The notes under the pieces: generated by a model
What the model saw: the letters and a program-made list of their open reading frames with translations, nothing else
What the model was told of the DNA's origin: nothing
Databases searched by the model: none
Assembly (NCBI RefSeq): GCF_007559025.1
Contig: NZ_CP041765.1
Location: forward strand, 2,228,679-2,292,678
Reading direction: 5' to 3'
DNA length: 64,000 nucleotides
From: Tomitella fengzijianii
GTDB lineage: Bacteria > Actinomycetota > Actinomycetes > Mycobacteriales > Mycobacteriaceae
Program-made: the position numbers and the translations under genes
Shown here: positions 46,329-60,163 of the stretch, in pieces
Layout of the letters: each line of letters opens with the position of its first letter
How positions within the stretch are numbered: the first letter of the stretch is position 1

Positions 46329-47090
46329 TTACGAACCGGTCTTGTCCTCCGTCTTCCCCTGGCCGATCTCGCCCTGCATGGACGCGCGGATCTCCTGAAG
46401 ACGGCTGTGGCCGGCCATCTGGACCGAGGCCTGCTTGACCTCCTCCATCCGGCCCTGCACCGAGCCCTTGGCCAGCTCGGTGGAGCCCAGCGCGGTCGCG
46501 TAGCGGCGTTCGATCTTGTCCCGGACCTCATCGAGCGACGGGGAGTTCCCCGGCGCGGAGAGTTCGGTCATCGAGCGCATCGAATCGCTGACCTTCTCCT
46601 GCATCTTCGCCTGCTCCAGCTGGCTGAGCAGCTTGGTGCGCTCGCCGACCTTCTCCTGCAGGCGCATGGCGTTCTGCTCGACCGCCTTCTTGGCCTCCGC
46701 AGCAGCGCTCAGGGAACTGTCGTGCAGACTCTTGAGGTCCTCGACGCTCTGCTCGCTGGAGACCAGCTGCGCCGCGAACGACTCGGCCGCGTTCTCATAC
46801 TCGGTGGCCTTCGCCTCGTCCCCCGCACTGTGCGCCTGGTCCGCCATCGCCAGCGCCTGGCGCGCGTTGCCCTGCAGCTTCTCCACCTGCTCGAGCTGCC
46901 GGTTGAGCTTCATCTCCAGCTGGCGCTGGTTGCCGATCACCGAGGCGGCCTGCTGGGACAACGCCTGATGCTGGCGCTGCGCATCCTCGATGGCCTGCTG
47001 GATCTGCACCTTGGGGTCGGCGTTCTCATCGATCTTGGCGTTGAACAACGCCATCAAATACTTCCAGCCCTTGACGAATGGGTTGGCCAT
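46329..47090 (-). CDS. pspA: Phage-shock protein A (PspA/IM30 family)
   Basis: A 253-residue, almost wholly helical coiled-coil protein (ESCRT-III-like) that protects the inner membrane under envelope stress. It begins [20 protein letters not shown], the amphipathic membrane-binding helix, followed by [20 protein letters not shown] and long charged helices. M. tuberculosis Rv2744c (the 35-kDa antigen) is the counterpart. It follows clgR on the same strand; in mycobacteria ClgR activates pspA. The partner genes pspM and pspN that follow it in M. tuberculosis are not present here. Confidence 0.93.
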   Translation of the reverse strand: MANPFVKGWKYLMALFNAKIDENADPKVQIQQAIEDAQRQHQALSQQAASVIGNQRQLEMKLNRQLEQVEKLQGNARQALAMADQAHSAGDEAKATEYENAAESFAAQLVSSEQSVEDLKSLHDSSLSAAAEAKKAVEQNAMRLQEKVGERTKLLSQLEQAKMQEKVSDSMRSMTELSAPGNSPSLDEVRDKIERRYATALGSTELAKGSVQGRMEEVKQASVQMAGHSRLQEIRASMQGEIGQGKTEDKTGS

Positions 47091-47276
47091 CGGTTAGTCC
47101 CCGTCTCCTCTAGGTTCAGTGCCGCCGCCGTGCGCGAATGCCGACGGCGATCGTGTGCAGCGCCGTAAGTACGGCGGGCCGGGATGCCCGGACGCGGCCG
47201 CCACCCTGCGAGGTGCCGCCCGCGCCGGACCCGGAATCTCCGGTGCCCAGCATATGCGCAAGCCGCCGCCTGCGCG

Positions 47277-47615
47277 CTACGCCGCGAACACCGGCACGTC
47301 GATCTTGCCCTGCGGGATGACCATCCTCGGCGCCGTCGCGCCCACGCCGTCCGCGACTTCCGTGGTCACCGGCACCGGCGCGTCGCCGGACATCGACACG
47401 CTCACCTCGAACAGGACATCGGAGATGGGCACCTCCAGGGCTTTGCAGATGGCGGCGAGGAGCTCGCTCGACGCCTCCTTGCGACCGCGTTCGACTTCAG
47501 AGAGGTAGCCCAGACTCACCTGCGCGGACGTCGACACCTCACGCAGTGTGCGGCTCTGAGTCGTACGCCGACGGCGCAGACTGTCGCCGATGGCTTCACG
47601 CAACAGCAGTGTCAT
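47277..47615 (-). CDS. clgR: Transcriptional activator ClgR
   Basis: A 112-residue Cro/XRE-type regulator with its HTH at about residues 8-63 ([21 protein letters not shown]). ClgR activates clp protease genes and the psp system in actinobacteria and is itself degraded by ClpCP; the C-terminal Ala-Ala (DVPVFAA) fits the known degron. ATG at 47615 begins [11 protein letters not shown]. It lies 186 bases before pspA and 29 bases after pncC, as in M. tuberculosis (Rv2745c). Confidence 0.92.
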   Translation of the reverse strand: MTLLLREAIGDSLRRRRTTQSRTLREVSTSAQVSLGYLSEVERGRKEASSELLAAICKALEVPISDVLFEVSVSMSGDAPVPVTTEVADGVGATAPRMVIPQGKIDVPVFAA

Positions 47616-47644
47616 CTCGCCCTCCACTCTGGACCCTTCACCTA

Positions 47645-48208
47645 CTACAACGCATCCGCCGCGCCATCCGTTCCCGCCGGCCTCCCGCCGGCAGGTCCCG
47701 GAGCACTCGGCGACACCGCCCCCAGCAACCCCGCGAGCGCCGCGACGACCGCCGCCCGCCGGATCTGCCACCGGTTGCCGTGCAGCCGGAGGCGCACCAC
47801 ATTACTCGAACGCCGGCCGACGATACCGAGGAACACCGTCCCCGCCGGATGTCCGTCCTGCTCCGCCGGGCCGGCGACCCCCGTGAGTCCGATTCCCCAG
47901 TCCGCGCCGCAGCGATCCCTGGCCCCCACTGCGAGGGCACGGCCGGTCTGCGGCGAGACCGGCCCGAACTCGTCCAGCACCGCGCCGTCCACTCCCGCGA
48001 GAAGCGCCTTCAGCTCCGTCGCGTAGACGACGAGTCCGCCGCGCAGTACGACGCTCGCGCCCGGCACCCCCGCGATCGTCGCCGCCGCCAGGCCCGCCGT
48101 GAGCGATTCCGCGGTCGCCATCGTCTCGCCACGCCCGGTCAGCTCGCGCACCAGTTCCGGCGCGGCCGTGCCGGGCACCAGCGGGTCTGCGGTGGAGTGA
48201 ACCGTCAC
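47645..48208 (-). CDS. pncC: Nicotinamide-nucleotide amidohydrolase PncC (CinA C-terminal type)
   Basis: A 187-residue CinA C-terminal-domain protein that deamidates nicotinamide mononucleotide in NAD recycling. Motifs: [22 protein letters not shown] with the catalytic Ser/Thr region, [17 protein letters not shown] and [15 protein letters not shown]. Length corresponds to the stand-alone form. ATG at 48208 overlaps the pgsA stop (ATGA). The C-terminal 25 residues are Pro/Gly-rich and variable. Confidence 0.92.
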   Translation of the reverse strand: MTVHSTADPLVPGTAAPELVRELTGRGETMATAESLTAGLAAATIAGVPGASVVLRGGLVVYATELKALLAGVDGAVLDEFGPVSPQTGRALAVGARDRCGADWGIGLTGVAGPAEQDGHPAGTVFLGIVGRRSSNVVRLRLHGNRWQIRRAAVVAALAGLLGAVSPSAPGPAGGRPAGTDGAADAL

Positions 48209-48945
48209 GACGCCGCCACGTCCTCGTGCCCGGGCGCGGCGCCGGAGTCCCCCGCACCGCCCCCGCGCTCTCCTGCTCCGGTGTCCCCGGTTCCGCCGGC
48301 ACCCGCGCGCAGCGCGTGCCCACGCCGGCGCAACCGGACGGCCTGCACCACGTAATCCGCACCCGTCGCCAGGGTCAGCGCCACCGCGACCCAGATCAGC
48401 GCCAGCAGGTATGGGCTCGCGGCCTCCGGCAGCGGAAGCAGATAGAGGAAGATCGCGGCCACCTGCACGAGGGTCTTGAGCTTCCCCCCGCGGCTGGCCG
48501 GGATCACCCCATGCCGGATGACGACGAACCGCAGCAGTGTCACGCCCAGTTCACGCGCCGCGATGAGCCCGGTTATCCACCAGCTCAGGTCGCCGAGCGC
48601 CGACAGTCCCACCAGTGCCGCACCGATGAGGGCTTTGTCGGCGATGGGGTCGGCGATCTTGCCGAAGTCCGTGATCAGGCCGCGACGCCGTGCCACCTCA
48701 CCGTCGATGCGGTCGGTGAGCGCCGCGAGCGCGAACACCGCGGCAGCGCCGATCCTGGCCGCGGTGTCATGCCCGTCGCCCAGGAACAGCACGACGAGGA
48801 ACACCGGAACCAGCAGGATCCGCAGCATTGTCAGCATGTTGGCGAGGTTGACCACCGGCACCTCCGACCGCACGCCGGCCGGCCCGGGCACGGTGGCCGG
48901 GCGCGACGCCGACGCCCCGGGCCGCGACGCATCCTCCGCAGTCAT
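48205..48945 (-). CDS. pgsA: CDP-diacylglycerol-glycerol-3-phosphate 3-phosphatidyltransferase
   Basis: A 246-residue CDP-alcohol phosphatidyltransferase for phosphatidylglycerol phosphate synthesis. The diagnostic motif is complete: DRIDGEVARRRGLITDFGKIADPIADK-like spacing with Asp-x2-Asp-Gly-x2-Ala-Arg, Gly and two further Asp. About five membrane helices are predicted. Charged, low-complexity tails are present at both ends. ATG at 48945 (MTAEDASRP) with GGAGG upstream. First gene of the pgsA-pncC-clgR series, as in M. tuberculosis pgsA3. It is divergent from argA. Confidence 0.9.
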   Translation of the reverse strand: MTAEDASRPGASASRPATVPGPAGVRSEVPVVNLANMLTMLRILLVPVFLVVLFLGDGHDTAARIGAAAVFALAALTDRIDGEVARRRGLITDFGKIADPIADKALIGAALVGLSALGDLSWWITGLIAARELGVTLLRFVVIRHGVIPASRGGKLKTLVQVAAIFLYLLPLPEAASPYLLALIWVAVALTLATGADYVVQAVRLRRRGHALRAGAGGTGDTGAGERGGGAGDSGAAPGHEDVAAS

Positions 48946-49052
48946 TCCCCGGCCTCCGGCACAACGCATGACCCGAACGGAATCGGGAGGCGACGACGCG
49001 TCATCGGCAACAGAACGGGCACGTCTGAGAGCCTATCGGGTGGGCCGGTCGC

Positions 49053-49058
49053 TACGCT
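49053..49058 (+). promoter_or_regulatory. -10 box of a leaderless promoter for argA
   Basis: TACGCT is followed by six bases and the ATG at 49065, with no ribosome-binding site. Confidence 0.55.
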
Positions 49059-49064
49059 GAGTGC

Positions 49065-49640
49065 ATGACCACCAGTCGGCAGTCCCGCCGCGATGCCGCC
49101 GCGCCCGCCTCCGGCAGGCCGGCCCCGGGCGAGCCGCCCGGTGCGCGCCTGCACGTGCGGCGGGCGCGCACTGCCGACGTCCCGGGGATCAAGGCGCTGG
49201 TCGACTACTACGCGGGCCGGATCCTCCTGGAGAAGAACTTCGTCACGCTCTACGAGAGCGTGCAGGAGTTCTGGGTCGTCGAACACGACGGTGCGCTGGT
49301 GGGCTGCGGCGCACTGCACGCCATGTGGTCGGACCTCGGCGAGGTGCGCACCGTGGCCGTCGACCCCGTGGTCAAGGGCATGGGCGCGGGCCACCTGCTG
49401 ATGGAGCGCCTGCTCGCCACCGCCCACGAGCTGGGCCTGACAAAGGTCTTCGTCCTCACCTTCGAGGTGGAGTTCTTCCGCCGGCACGGCTTCGACGTCA
49501 TCGAGGGGACGCCGGTGACGGCCGAGGTGTACGAGGAGATGCGCCGTTCCTACGACACGGGCGTCGCCGAGTTCCTCGACCTGAGCTTCGTCAAGCCCAA
49601 CACGCTCGGCAACACCCGCATGCTGGCCACCCTGGACTGA
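49065..49640 (+). CDS. argA: Amino-acid N-acetyltransferase ArgA (GNAT, Rv2747 type)
   Basis: A 191-residue GNAT protein, closely similar over its core to M. tuberculosis ArgA (Rv2747), which acetylates glutamate or glutamine at the first step of arginine synthesis. Core blocks: RRARTADVPGIKALVDYYAG, LLEKNFVTLYESVQEFWV, DLGEVRTVAVDP and the acetyl-CoA loop KGMGAGHLLMERLL. The N-terminal 30 residues are disordered. A TACGCT box six bases before the ATG suggests a leaderless message. Confidence 0.92.
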   Translation: MTTSRQSRRDAAAPASGRPAPGEPPGARLHVRRARTADVPGIKALVDYYAGRILLEKNFVTLYESVQEFWVVEHDGALVGCGALHAMWSDLGEVRTVAVDPVVKGMGAGHLLMERLLATAHELGLTKVFVLTFEVEFFRRHGFDVIEGTPVTAEVYEEMRRSYDTGVAEFLDLSFVKPNTLGNTRMLATLD

Positions 49641-49692
49641 GCGGCCGGCCCAGGACGCCGTCGCATCGGCCGTTCTTGCGGGCCCCGGGCAC

Positions 49693-49727
49693 TCCGCCGC
49701 GCGCCACAGGTCGTGGCGCGGGGCGGA
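49693..49727. terminator. Hairpin between argA and terC
   Basis: Inverted repeat TCCGCC-G-CGCGCCAC / GTGGCGCG-G-GGCGGA with a single mismatch and five-base loop, between two convergent genes. No U-tract. Confidence 0.55.
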
Positions 49728-49741
49728 CGAGGGAGCCACGA

Positions 49742-50893
49742 TCACTGCCCTGGGCCGCGGGTCCCGTCCCCGTCGGCGCCCGGCACCGCGTCGGATCCCT
49801 TGCCGGCAGTGGACCCCTCGCCGTCCGCGGTGTCCTCCGGGTCGGTGGCGTCCGGCCGGTCGCCCGGGCCGGCGGTTCCCGAGGCGGCCGCAGGGACCGC
49901 GCCGCCCGAACCGCCGCCGCGGCGGGACTTGATCAGGCTGGCCACCGTCGCCACCACCAACGTCGCGGCGATCACAGCGAGCGACAGGCCCGTGGAGATC
50001 TCCGGCACGTGGACCGATTCGCCGCCGTTGATGAACGGCAGCGTGTTCTCGTGCAGGGCGTGCAGGACCAGCTTCACGGCGATGAACCCCAGGATCACGG
50101 ACAGGCCGTGCGAGAGGTACACGAGCCGGTCGAGCAGTCCGTCGAGCAGGAAGAACAATTGCCGGAGCCCCATCAAGGCCAGCGCGTTCGCGGTGAATAC
50201 CAGGTAGGCCTCCTGGGTGAGGCCGAAGATCGCGGGGATCGAGTCCAGGGCGAACAGCACGTCGGTGACGCCGATGACCACCAGCGCGCCCAGCAGCGGG
50301 GTCGCCATCCGGTGCCCGTCGATCTTGGTGACCAGGCGGTCGCTGTGGAACTCCGTGGTGGTGGGCAGCACCTTGCCGACGATCCGCATCACGCGGCCGC
50401 CCTCGGGATCGGCGTCGTCGTCCGACTTGTCGGCGCCGAGCGACTCACGCATGAGGTTGATCGCCGTGTACAGGAGGATCGCGCCGAAGATGTAGAACAC
50501 CCAGGCGTAGGCGTTGATCGCGGCCGAACCGAGCACGATGAAGATCCCGCGCAGCACCAGCGCGATGGCGATGCCCAGCAGCAGTGCCTTCTGCTGGAGT
50601 TCACGCGGGACGGAGAACTTGGCGAAGATGACCACGAAGACGAAGAGGTTGTCCACCGACAACGCCTTCTCCGTCACATAGCCCGCGAAGAACTCGCCGC
50701 CGTAGGTGCCGCCCCACACCCACCAGACCATGAGCCCGAACAGGCAGGCGAGGCCGATGTAGACCAGCGACCATGTGGCTGATTCACGCAGAGTCGGCGC
50801 GTGTGGAGTGCGCACGTGCGTGTAGAAATCGAACACGAACACGCCGATGACCGCCACGACGGTGATCGCCCAGACGAGTATGGAAACGTCCAC
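49742..50893 (-). CDS. TerC-family membrane protein (probable manganese exporter)
   Basis: A 383-residue TerC/Alx/YkoY-type protein. The start is VDVSILVWAITVVAVIGVFVF (GTG start), then FYTHVRTPH, GYVTEKALSVDNLFVFVVI with the conserved metal-binding acidic residues, and VLFALDSIPAIFGLT with another conserved Asp. About nine membrane helices; the C-terminal 60 residues are a disordered acidic tail. TerC-family proteins of this type export Mn(II) and supply metal to exported enzymes. The GTG is fixed by GGAGGT nine bases upstream, which is part of a riboswitch-like hairpin. Confidence 0.9.
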   Translation of the reverse strand: MDVSILVWAITVVAVIGVFVFDFYTHVRTPHAPTLRESATWSLVYIGLACLFGLMVWWVWGGTYGGEFFAGYVTEKALSVDNLFVFVVIFAKFSVPRELQQKALLLGIAIALVLRGIFIVLGSAAINAYAWVFYIFGAILLYTAINLMRESLGADKSDDDADPEGGRVMRIVGKVLPTTTEFHSDRLVTKIDGHRMATPLLGALVVIGVTDVLFALDSIPAIFGLTQEAYLVFTANALALMGLRQLFFLLDGLLDRLVYLSHGLSVILGFIAVKLVLHALHENTLPFINGGESVHVPEISTGLSLAVIAATLVVATVASLIKSRRGGGSGGAVPAAASGTAGPGDRPDATDPEDTADGEGSTAGKGSDAVPGADGDGTRGPGQ

Positions 50894-50899
50894 GTAGAT

Positions 50900-51062
50900 A
50901 GACCTCCGGTAATCCGTTCAAGACTGCCGGAGGTCTCTCCCGCCACTGCGGCCCTGGGCTGCGGCGACCGACCACGCCGGTCCGCATCCCCCCGGCACGT
51001 GGGTGCCGAGCGATACGAACGTGCTGACGACATGTTCGCGAGTCCGGGGATACTCCCCTCCA
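50900..51062 (-). promoter_or_regulatory. yybP-ykoY-type (manganese) riboswitch leader of terC
   Basis: On the minus strand the leader contains GGGGAGTA (51058-51051), CATGTCGTCAGCAC (51034-51021) and GAGACC (50937-50932), the conserved islands of yybP-ykoY manganese aptamers, ahead of a TerC gene. The GGAGG at 51061-51057 can pair with CCTCC (50933-50929) to close P1. Alternatively AGACCTCCGG (50936-50927) pairs perfectly with CCGGAGGTCT (50909-50900), which holds the Shine-Dalgarno sequence. The two pairings exclude each other, predicting translation ON when Mn(II) is bound. Confidence 0.78.
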
Positions 51063-51149
51063 TCGGATCCCGATCCTACAGGGTCGGCAGCGGCGGCACA
51101 TTTCGTCGGGGCCACGCCTGCGCTGCACCGTCCGGATCGCAACGCCGAC

Positions 51150-53792
51150 TCAGTGCACCCCTTCGTGCGCGGGCTCCTCGGCGGGCTCGGGGCCGCCGCC
51201 CTTGATCGACCACAGCAGACCGTCGAGTTCGTCGGGTTTGACCAGGACCTCACGGGCCTTCGAACCCTCGCTGGGGCCCACCACGCCGCGCGTCTCCATC
51301 AGGTCCATCAGCCGCCCCGCCTTGGCGAACCCCACGCGCAGTTTGCGCTGCAGCATCGAGGTTGAGCCGAACTGGCTGGTGACCACCAGCTCCACGGCCT
51401 GCACGAACGCATCGAGGTCGTCGCCGATGTCGGGGTCGACGTCCTTCTTCTCCCCGGCCTTCGCGGCCGTGACGCCCTCGGCGTATTCCGGCTCGGCCTG
51501 GTTCTTCGTGAAGTCGACGACCGCCTGGATCTCCTCGTCGGTGATGAAGGCGCCCTGCTGGCGTGTCGGCTTGCCCGCCCCCATCGGCAGGAAGAGCGAG
51601 TCGCCCATGCCGATGAGCTTCTCGGCGCCGGGCTGGTCCAGGATCACCCGCGAATCGGTGAGCGACGACGTGCCGAAGGCGAGGCGCGACGGCACGTTGG
51701 TCTTGATGAGGCCGGTCACCACGTCCACGGAAGGCCGCTGCGTGGCCAGCACCAGGTGGATCCCGGCCGCGCGCGCCTTCTGCGTGATGCGGACGATCGC
51801 GTCCTCGACATCGCGCGGCGCCGTCATCATCAGGTCCGCCAACTCGTCGACGATCGCCACGATGTACGGGTACGGCCGGTAGACGCGCTCGGACCCCAGC
51901 GGCGTCGTGATCTCGCCGCTGCGCACCTTCTTGTTGAAGTCGTCGATGTGCCGCACCCTGCTTGCCTGCATGTCCTGGTAGCGCTGCTCCATCTCCTCGA
52001 CCAGCCACGCGAGCGCGGCGGCCGCCTTCTTGGGCTGCGTGATGATGGGCGTGATCAGGTGCGGCACCCCCTCGTAGGGCGTCAGCTCCACCATCTTCGG
52101 GTCGATGAGGATCAGCCGCACGTCGTCGGGCCGCGCCCGCGCGAGCAGCGAGACCAGCATCGAGTTGACGAAGCTCGACTTGCCCGAGCCCGTCGCGCCC
52201 GCGACCAGCAGGTGCGGCATCTTCGCGAGGTTCGCGCTGATGTAGTTGCCCTCGATGTCCTTGCCCAGGCCGATCAGAAGCGGGTGCCGGTCCTTGCGGG
52301 TGGACGGGGCCGCGAGCACGTCGGACAGCCGGACGATCTCCCGGTCCGCGTTGGGCACCTCGATGCCCACCGCCGACTTGCCGGGGATCGGCGCCAGCAG
52401 CCGCACGTTGTCGGTGGCCGCCGCATACGCGATGTTGCGGTGCAGCGCCGTGATCTTCTCGACCTTCACACCGGGGCCCAGCTCCACCTCGTACCGGGTG
52501 ACCGTCGGCCCGCGGGTGAAGCCGGTGACGGCGGCATCGATCTTGAACTGCTCGAGAACGCCGTCGATCGCCTCGATCATCGCGTCGTTGGCCTTGCTGT
52601 GCACGGTGGGCGGATCGCCGGCCAGCAGCAGGTTCGCCGGCGGCAGCACGTAGTTCTCGTCGCCGTCCCGGGGCGGGTCGGGAATCAGCGGTCCCTCGTC
52701 GTCGGCATCGGCCTCCGCGGCCGGCTGCGGCGGCGGTGTCGGCGCGGGCCGGGGCCGTGCACGCGGCGGCGCGGGGGGCGTGGGCGCCGCGGACGGTGCG
52801 CCGCGCCCCCGGCCCGCGTCGGATCCGGTGTCGAGCTTGAGGGTCGGCTGCTCGTCGTCGTGCGCGAAACCTGCGTCGGCACCGTCGTCGATGTCGGGTT
52901 CGTCGAGGGGATAGTTGTCGTACGGCGAACGGTCGTAAGGCGACGGGCCGTCGTCGTACTCGTCGAAGTAGTCGTCGTCCGGGTCGCGCCGCCTGCGGCC
53001 ACCCGCCAGCCCGGCCACCCCGGACATCGCCTCGCGGACGGTGAGACCCGCGATCAGCAGGACGCCGAAAACGCCGATGATCGCCAGCAGCGGGATGGAC
53101 AACCACGCCGTGAGACCGGTCGTGAGCGGGCCGCCGGCCGCATACCCCGCGTACCCGGCCGCAGCGGCGCGGCCGTCGGCGTCGACGGGCATGCCCGCGG
53201 CGATGTGCCAGATGCCCAGCACCGCCCCGGCGATCAGGATCGAACCGATGACCAGCCGCGGGCGGGTGTCGGGCCGCGGCTCGGAACGCATCAGCGCCAC
53301 CGACACGCCGACGAGGATCAGCGGCAGGAGTACCGCGCCGGTGCCGATGACGTACCGGACCCCGGTATCGACCCACTCCCCCACCGGGCCGCCCGCGTCG
53401 ATCCACGACGCCGCGGCCACCACCAGTGCCGCCGCGATCAGCGCGAGCGCGATGCCGTCGCGACGGTGCCCGGCGTCGATGTCCTTCGCCCGGCTCACCG
53501 CGCGGGTGGTGGCGCCCACGCCGCGCGCCGTCGCCGACCACACCGAGCCGGCCGCCCTGCGCACGGCTCCGCCCGAACCCTTCCTGGCGGTTCCGCGCGA
53601 CGCGCCGCGCGTCCCGGAGGCCCCCCGTCCCTTCGACGGACGGGAAGCCGAACGCGCAGCCGGCCGCGAACCCGACGCGCGGCTGCCGGGGGCCCGGCCC
53701 TTCGAGCCGCCCGAGCGAGACGCCGGCCGGGTCGCGGTGCGCGTGCCGGTCGACTTCTTTGCGGGGCTCGAGGTGCTCGACTTTCCTGCCAT
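51150..53792 (-). CDS. ftsK: DNA translocase FtsK
   Basis: An 880-residue FtsK/SpoIIIE motor that couples chromosome segregation to division. A basic Ser/Gly/Arg-rich N-terminus (about 100 residues) precedes four membrane helices (such as [20 protein letters not shown] and [16 protein letters not shown]), an acidic/Pro-rich linker, and the motor with Walker A GATGSGKS and Walker [14 protein letters not shown]. The gamma winged-helix domain is complete at the C-terminus ([31 protein letters not shown]). ATG at 53792 starts MAGKSSTSS. Confidence 0.95.
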   Translation of the reverse strand: MAGKSSTSSPAKKSTGTRTATRPASRSGGSKGRAPGSRASGSRPAARSASRPSKGRGASGTRGASRGTARKGSGGAVRRAAGSVWSATARGVGATTRAVSRAKDIDAGHRRDGIALALIAAALVVAAASWIDAGGPVGEWVDTGVRYVIGTGAVLLPLILVGVSVALMRSEPRPDTRPRLVIGSILIAGAVLGIWHIAAGMPVDADGRAAAAGYAGYAAGGPLTTGLTAWLSIPLLAIIGVFGVLLIAGLTVREAMSGVAGLAGGRRRRDPDDDYFDEYDDGPSPYDRSPYDNYPLDEPDIDDGADAGFAHDDEQPTLKLDTGSDAGRGRGAPSAAPTPPAPPRARPRPAPTPPPQPAAEADADDEGPLIPDPPRDGDENYVLPPANLLLAGDPPTVHSKANDAMIEAIDGVLEQFKIDAAVTGFTRGPTVTRYEVELGPGVKVEKITALHRNIAYAAATDNVRLLAPIPGKSAVGIEVPNADREIVRLSDVLAAPSTRKDRHPLLIGLGKDIEGNYISANLAKMPHLLVAGATGSGKSSFVNSMLVSLLARARPDDVRLILIDPKMVELTPYEGVPHLITPIITQPKKAAAALAWLVEEMEQRYQDMQASRVRHIDDFNKKVRSGEITTPLGSERVYRPYPYIVAIVDELADLMMTAPRDVEDAIVRITQKARAAGIHLVLATQRPSVDVVTGLIKTNVPSRLAFGTSSLTDSRVILDQPGAEKLIGMGDSLFLPMGAGKPTRQQGAFITDEEIQAVVDFTKNQAEPEYAEGVTAAKAGEKKDVDPDIGDDLDAFVQAVELVVTSQFGSTSMLQRKLRVGFAKAGRLMDLMETRGVVGPSEGSKAREVLVKPDELDGLLWSIKGGGPEPAEEPAHEGVH

Positions 53793-53906
53793 GCCCCTCA
53801 GGCTAGTCGCAGAGGCCCCACGACACCCATCCGCAACACGGCCGGGGACGCATCCCACACCCGCATCGCGCCCGACGGCGCACGCCGGATCATGCGGATC
53901 CGCAGG

Positions 53907-57527
<3,621 letters not shown>

Positions 57528-57734
57528 ATGTCCTCCTCACGGGATCGGAACCCAGCCTATCGGCGCGCCGGCGGGCCCCTGCACTCCCCCGCCGCGTTTC
57601 GGCACCCGGAATCGGACGATCGTTGGCATGATGATCGGGCGACGGCGGGCGGGGCGCCCGCGGCAGGCGTACGGACCGGGCTGCGGGCCGGACCGGCGAC
57701 GGTGCGCACAACTACGACGAGAGCAGGGAAGACC

Positions 57735-58169
57735 ATGGCAGTCACGGGCCACTCCGAGATCGAGATCGCAGCCACGCCCGCCGAGGTGATGGACGCCATC
57801 GCGGACGTGGAGGCGCTGCCCTCGTGGTCGGCGTCGCACAAGTCGGTGACCGTGGAGGAGCGCCACGAGGACGGCCGGCCCAAGCGCGTGCGCAGCACCA
57901 TGAACGTGATGGGGATCAACGACGAGCAGGTGGCCGAGTACACCTGGAACGGCGTCGAATCGGTCTCCTGGTCGTTGCTCGAGAGCGCACAGCAGAAGTC
58001 CCAGGAGGGCAAGTACGTCCTCGAGCCCACGGACAAAGGCACGAAGGCGGTCTTCGACCTCGCGGTGGAGACGAAGATCGCGATCCCGGGGTTCATTGTG
58101 AAGAAGGCGCAGAAATCGGGCGTGGAGACCGCCACGAAAGGTCTCAAGAAGTTCGTCGAGAAGAGCTGA
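57735..58169 (+). CDS. SRPBCC (START-like) family protein
   Basis: A 144-residue single-domain protein of the Bet v1/START-like SRPBCC superfamily: SEIEIAATPAEVMDAIADVEALPSWSASHKSV is the typical first strand-helix unit, and the last helix is IPGFIVKKAQKSGVETATKGLKKFVEKS. Such proteins bind hydrophobic ligands in a central cavity; the ligand is unknown. CAGGGAAGA precedes the ATG. It resembles cyclase/dehydrase-type proteins common in mycobacteria. Convergent with the flavodoxin-like gene. Confidence 0.85.
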   Translation: MAVTGHSEIEIAATPAEVMDAIADVEALPSWSASHKSVTVEERHEDGRPKRVRSTMNVMGINDEQVAEYTWNGVESVSWSLLESAQQKSQEGKYVLEPTDKGTKAVFDLAVETKIAIPGFIVKKAQKSGVETATKGLKKFVEKS

Positions 58170-58170
58170 G

Positions 58171-58188
58171 CCGGCCCTCCCCGGCCGG
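58171..58188. terminator. Short hairpin between two convergent genes
   Basis: CCGGCC / GGCCGG with a six-base loop, directly after the SRPBCC stop and before the flavodoxin-like stop. Weak evidence. Confidence 0.35.
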
Positions 58189-58193
58189 GCCCG

Positions 58194-58652
58194 CTACCCG
58201 TCCATCAGCTGCGCCGCGACGGTGGCCCCCAGCTCCCAGCAGGCCTCCAGCTCGTCCTTGCCGGGCTTGGCCGAGCACACCACGAACTCGGCCGCCTTGG
58301 TCCAGCCCATGCCCGTGGTGATCCTCTCCACCGCGGACTCGGCGCCCTCGGTCCCCTCGTTGCCGTGCACGTACAGCCCGTACGGCCGGCCGCGGGTGGA
58401 GTCCAGGCACGGGTAGTAGCAGGTGTCGAAGGCATGCTTGAGCGCGCCGCTGATGTAGCCGAGGTTCGCGGGCGTGCCCAGCAGGTAGCCGTCGGCCTCG
58501 AGCATGTCGGTGGGGGTCACCGCCAGCGCGGCGCGGCGCACCACCTCGACGCCCTCGATCTCCGGGTCGGTGGCGCCGCTGACCACCGCCTCGAACATCG
58601 CCTGCATGAACGGGGACGGGGTGTGGTGGACCACCAGCAGCGTCGAGCTCAT
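58194..58652 (-). CDS. Flavodoxin-like NAD(P)H-dependent oxidoreductase
   Basis: A 152-residue flavodoxin-fold protein. The N-terminal FMN phosphate loop is HHTPSPFMQAMFEAV, followed by DMLEADGYLLGTPANLGYISGALKHAFD, the flavin-stacking loop of the NADPH-dependent FMN reductase/flavodoxin group, and YGLYVHGNEG. It probably transfers electrons to quinones or other acceptors in the cytoplasm. A TAGTGT box six bases before the ATG marks a likely leaderless start. Confidence 0.83.
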   Translation of the reverse strand: MSSTLLVVHHTPSPFMQAMFEAVVSGATDPEIEGVEVVRRAALAVTPTDMLEADGYLLGTPANLGYISGALKHAFDTCYYPCLDSTRGRPYGLYVHGNEGTEGAESAVERITTGMGWTKAAEFVVCSAKPGKDELEACWELGATVAAQLMDG

Positions 58653-58658
58653 GGCCCC

Positions 58659-58664
58659 ACACTA
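58659..58664 (-). promoter_or_regulatory. -10 box of a leaderless promoter for the flavodoxin-like gene
   Basis: On the minus strand TAGTGT is followed by six bases and the ATG at 58652. Confidence 0.5.
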
Positions 58665-58750
58665 GTGGACCGGCGAGTGCGCGCTCGGCTATCGAACGGC
58701 GTGGATGCGCGCGAGCGCACACCTCCCGGGCGGCGGCCCGGGACCCGCGC

Positions 58751-59251
58751 TCAGCCCGGTGAGTGCCCCGGCGGCGGCCCGGCGGACTCACCGGCTTCGC
58801 CGGCTTTGCGTTCCAGGCCCTCCAGCGCCACCGCGCGCTTCATGATCTCGCGCGCACGCTTGCGATCACCGGCGACGTCGTAGGCGCGCGCCAGCCGGTA
58901 GTTGCATCGCCAGTCGTCCGGGTCCGATTCCCACTCCGTCTTGATCTCGGCGAACAGCTCGTCGGCCGCATCCCGCTCGAACCGCCCCGAGGGGCGGCGG
59001 GGCAGACCGCCGGTGTCGAGCTCGAGCCCTTCGCCTGCGATCCGGCGCGCCAACCTGTCATGCGCGAAGGCGGAACGCAGCGTGGAATAGATCATCCACA
59101 CGCCCATCAGCGGCAGGATCAGCACCGCCACGCCCAGCACGACCATGCCCGCGCCGCCGTCGCTGATCAGCTGGACCGCCCGCTGCCCGAGTACGACGAA
59201 GTAGACGGCCAGCGCCACGACGATCATCGCGATGGCGGACTTGACCTTCAC
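58751..59251 (-). CDS. Membrane protein with TPR-like C-terminus (Rv2772c type)
   Basis: A 166-residue protein from a GTG at 59251. Two N-terminal membrane helices (AIAMIVVALAVYFVVLG and GMVVLGVAVLILPLMGVWMI) are followed by a cytoplasmic region with DPDDWRCNYRLARAYDVAGDRKRAREIMKRAV, which has the spacing of a tetratricopeptide repeat. The tail is Gly/Pro-rich. In M. tuberculosis Rv2772c holds this place next to dapB. It starts 31 bases after the dapB stop, so co-transcription is likely. Function unknown. Confidence 0.78.
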   Translation of the reverse strand: MKVKSAIAMIVVALAVYFVVLGQRAVQLISDGGAGMVVLGVAVLILPLMGVWMIYSTLRSAFAHDRLARRIAGEGLELDTGGLPRRPSGRFERDAADELFAEIKTEWESDPDDWRCNYRLARAYDVAGDRKRAREIMKRAVALEGLERKAGEAGESAGPPPGHSPG

Positions 59252-59282
59252 CGCGGTGCCCCCTGGGCCGATGCCGCGCTGT

Positions 59283-60110
<828 letters not shown>

Positions 60111-60163
60111 CTACGCAGTGCCCTCGTGCCGCGTGCACGCCCCCGCCGTGTGCCGGGGCCGGT

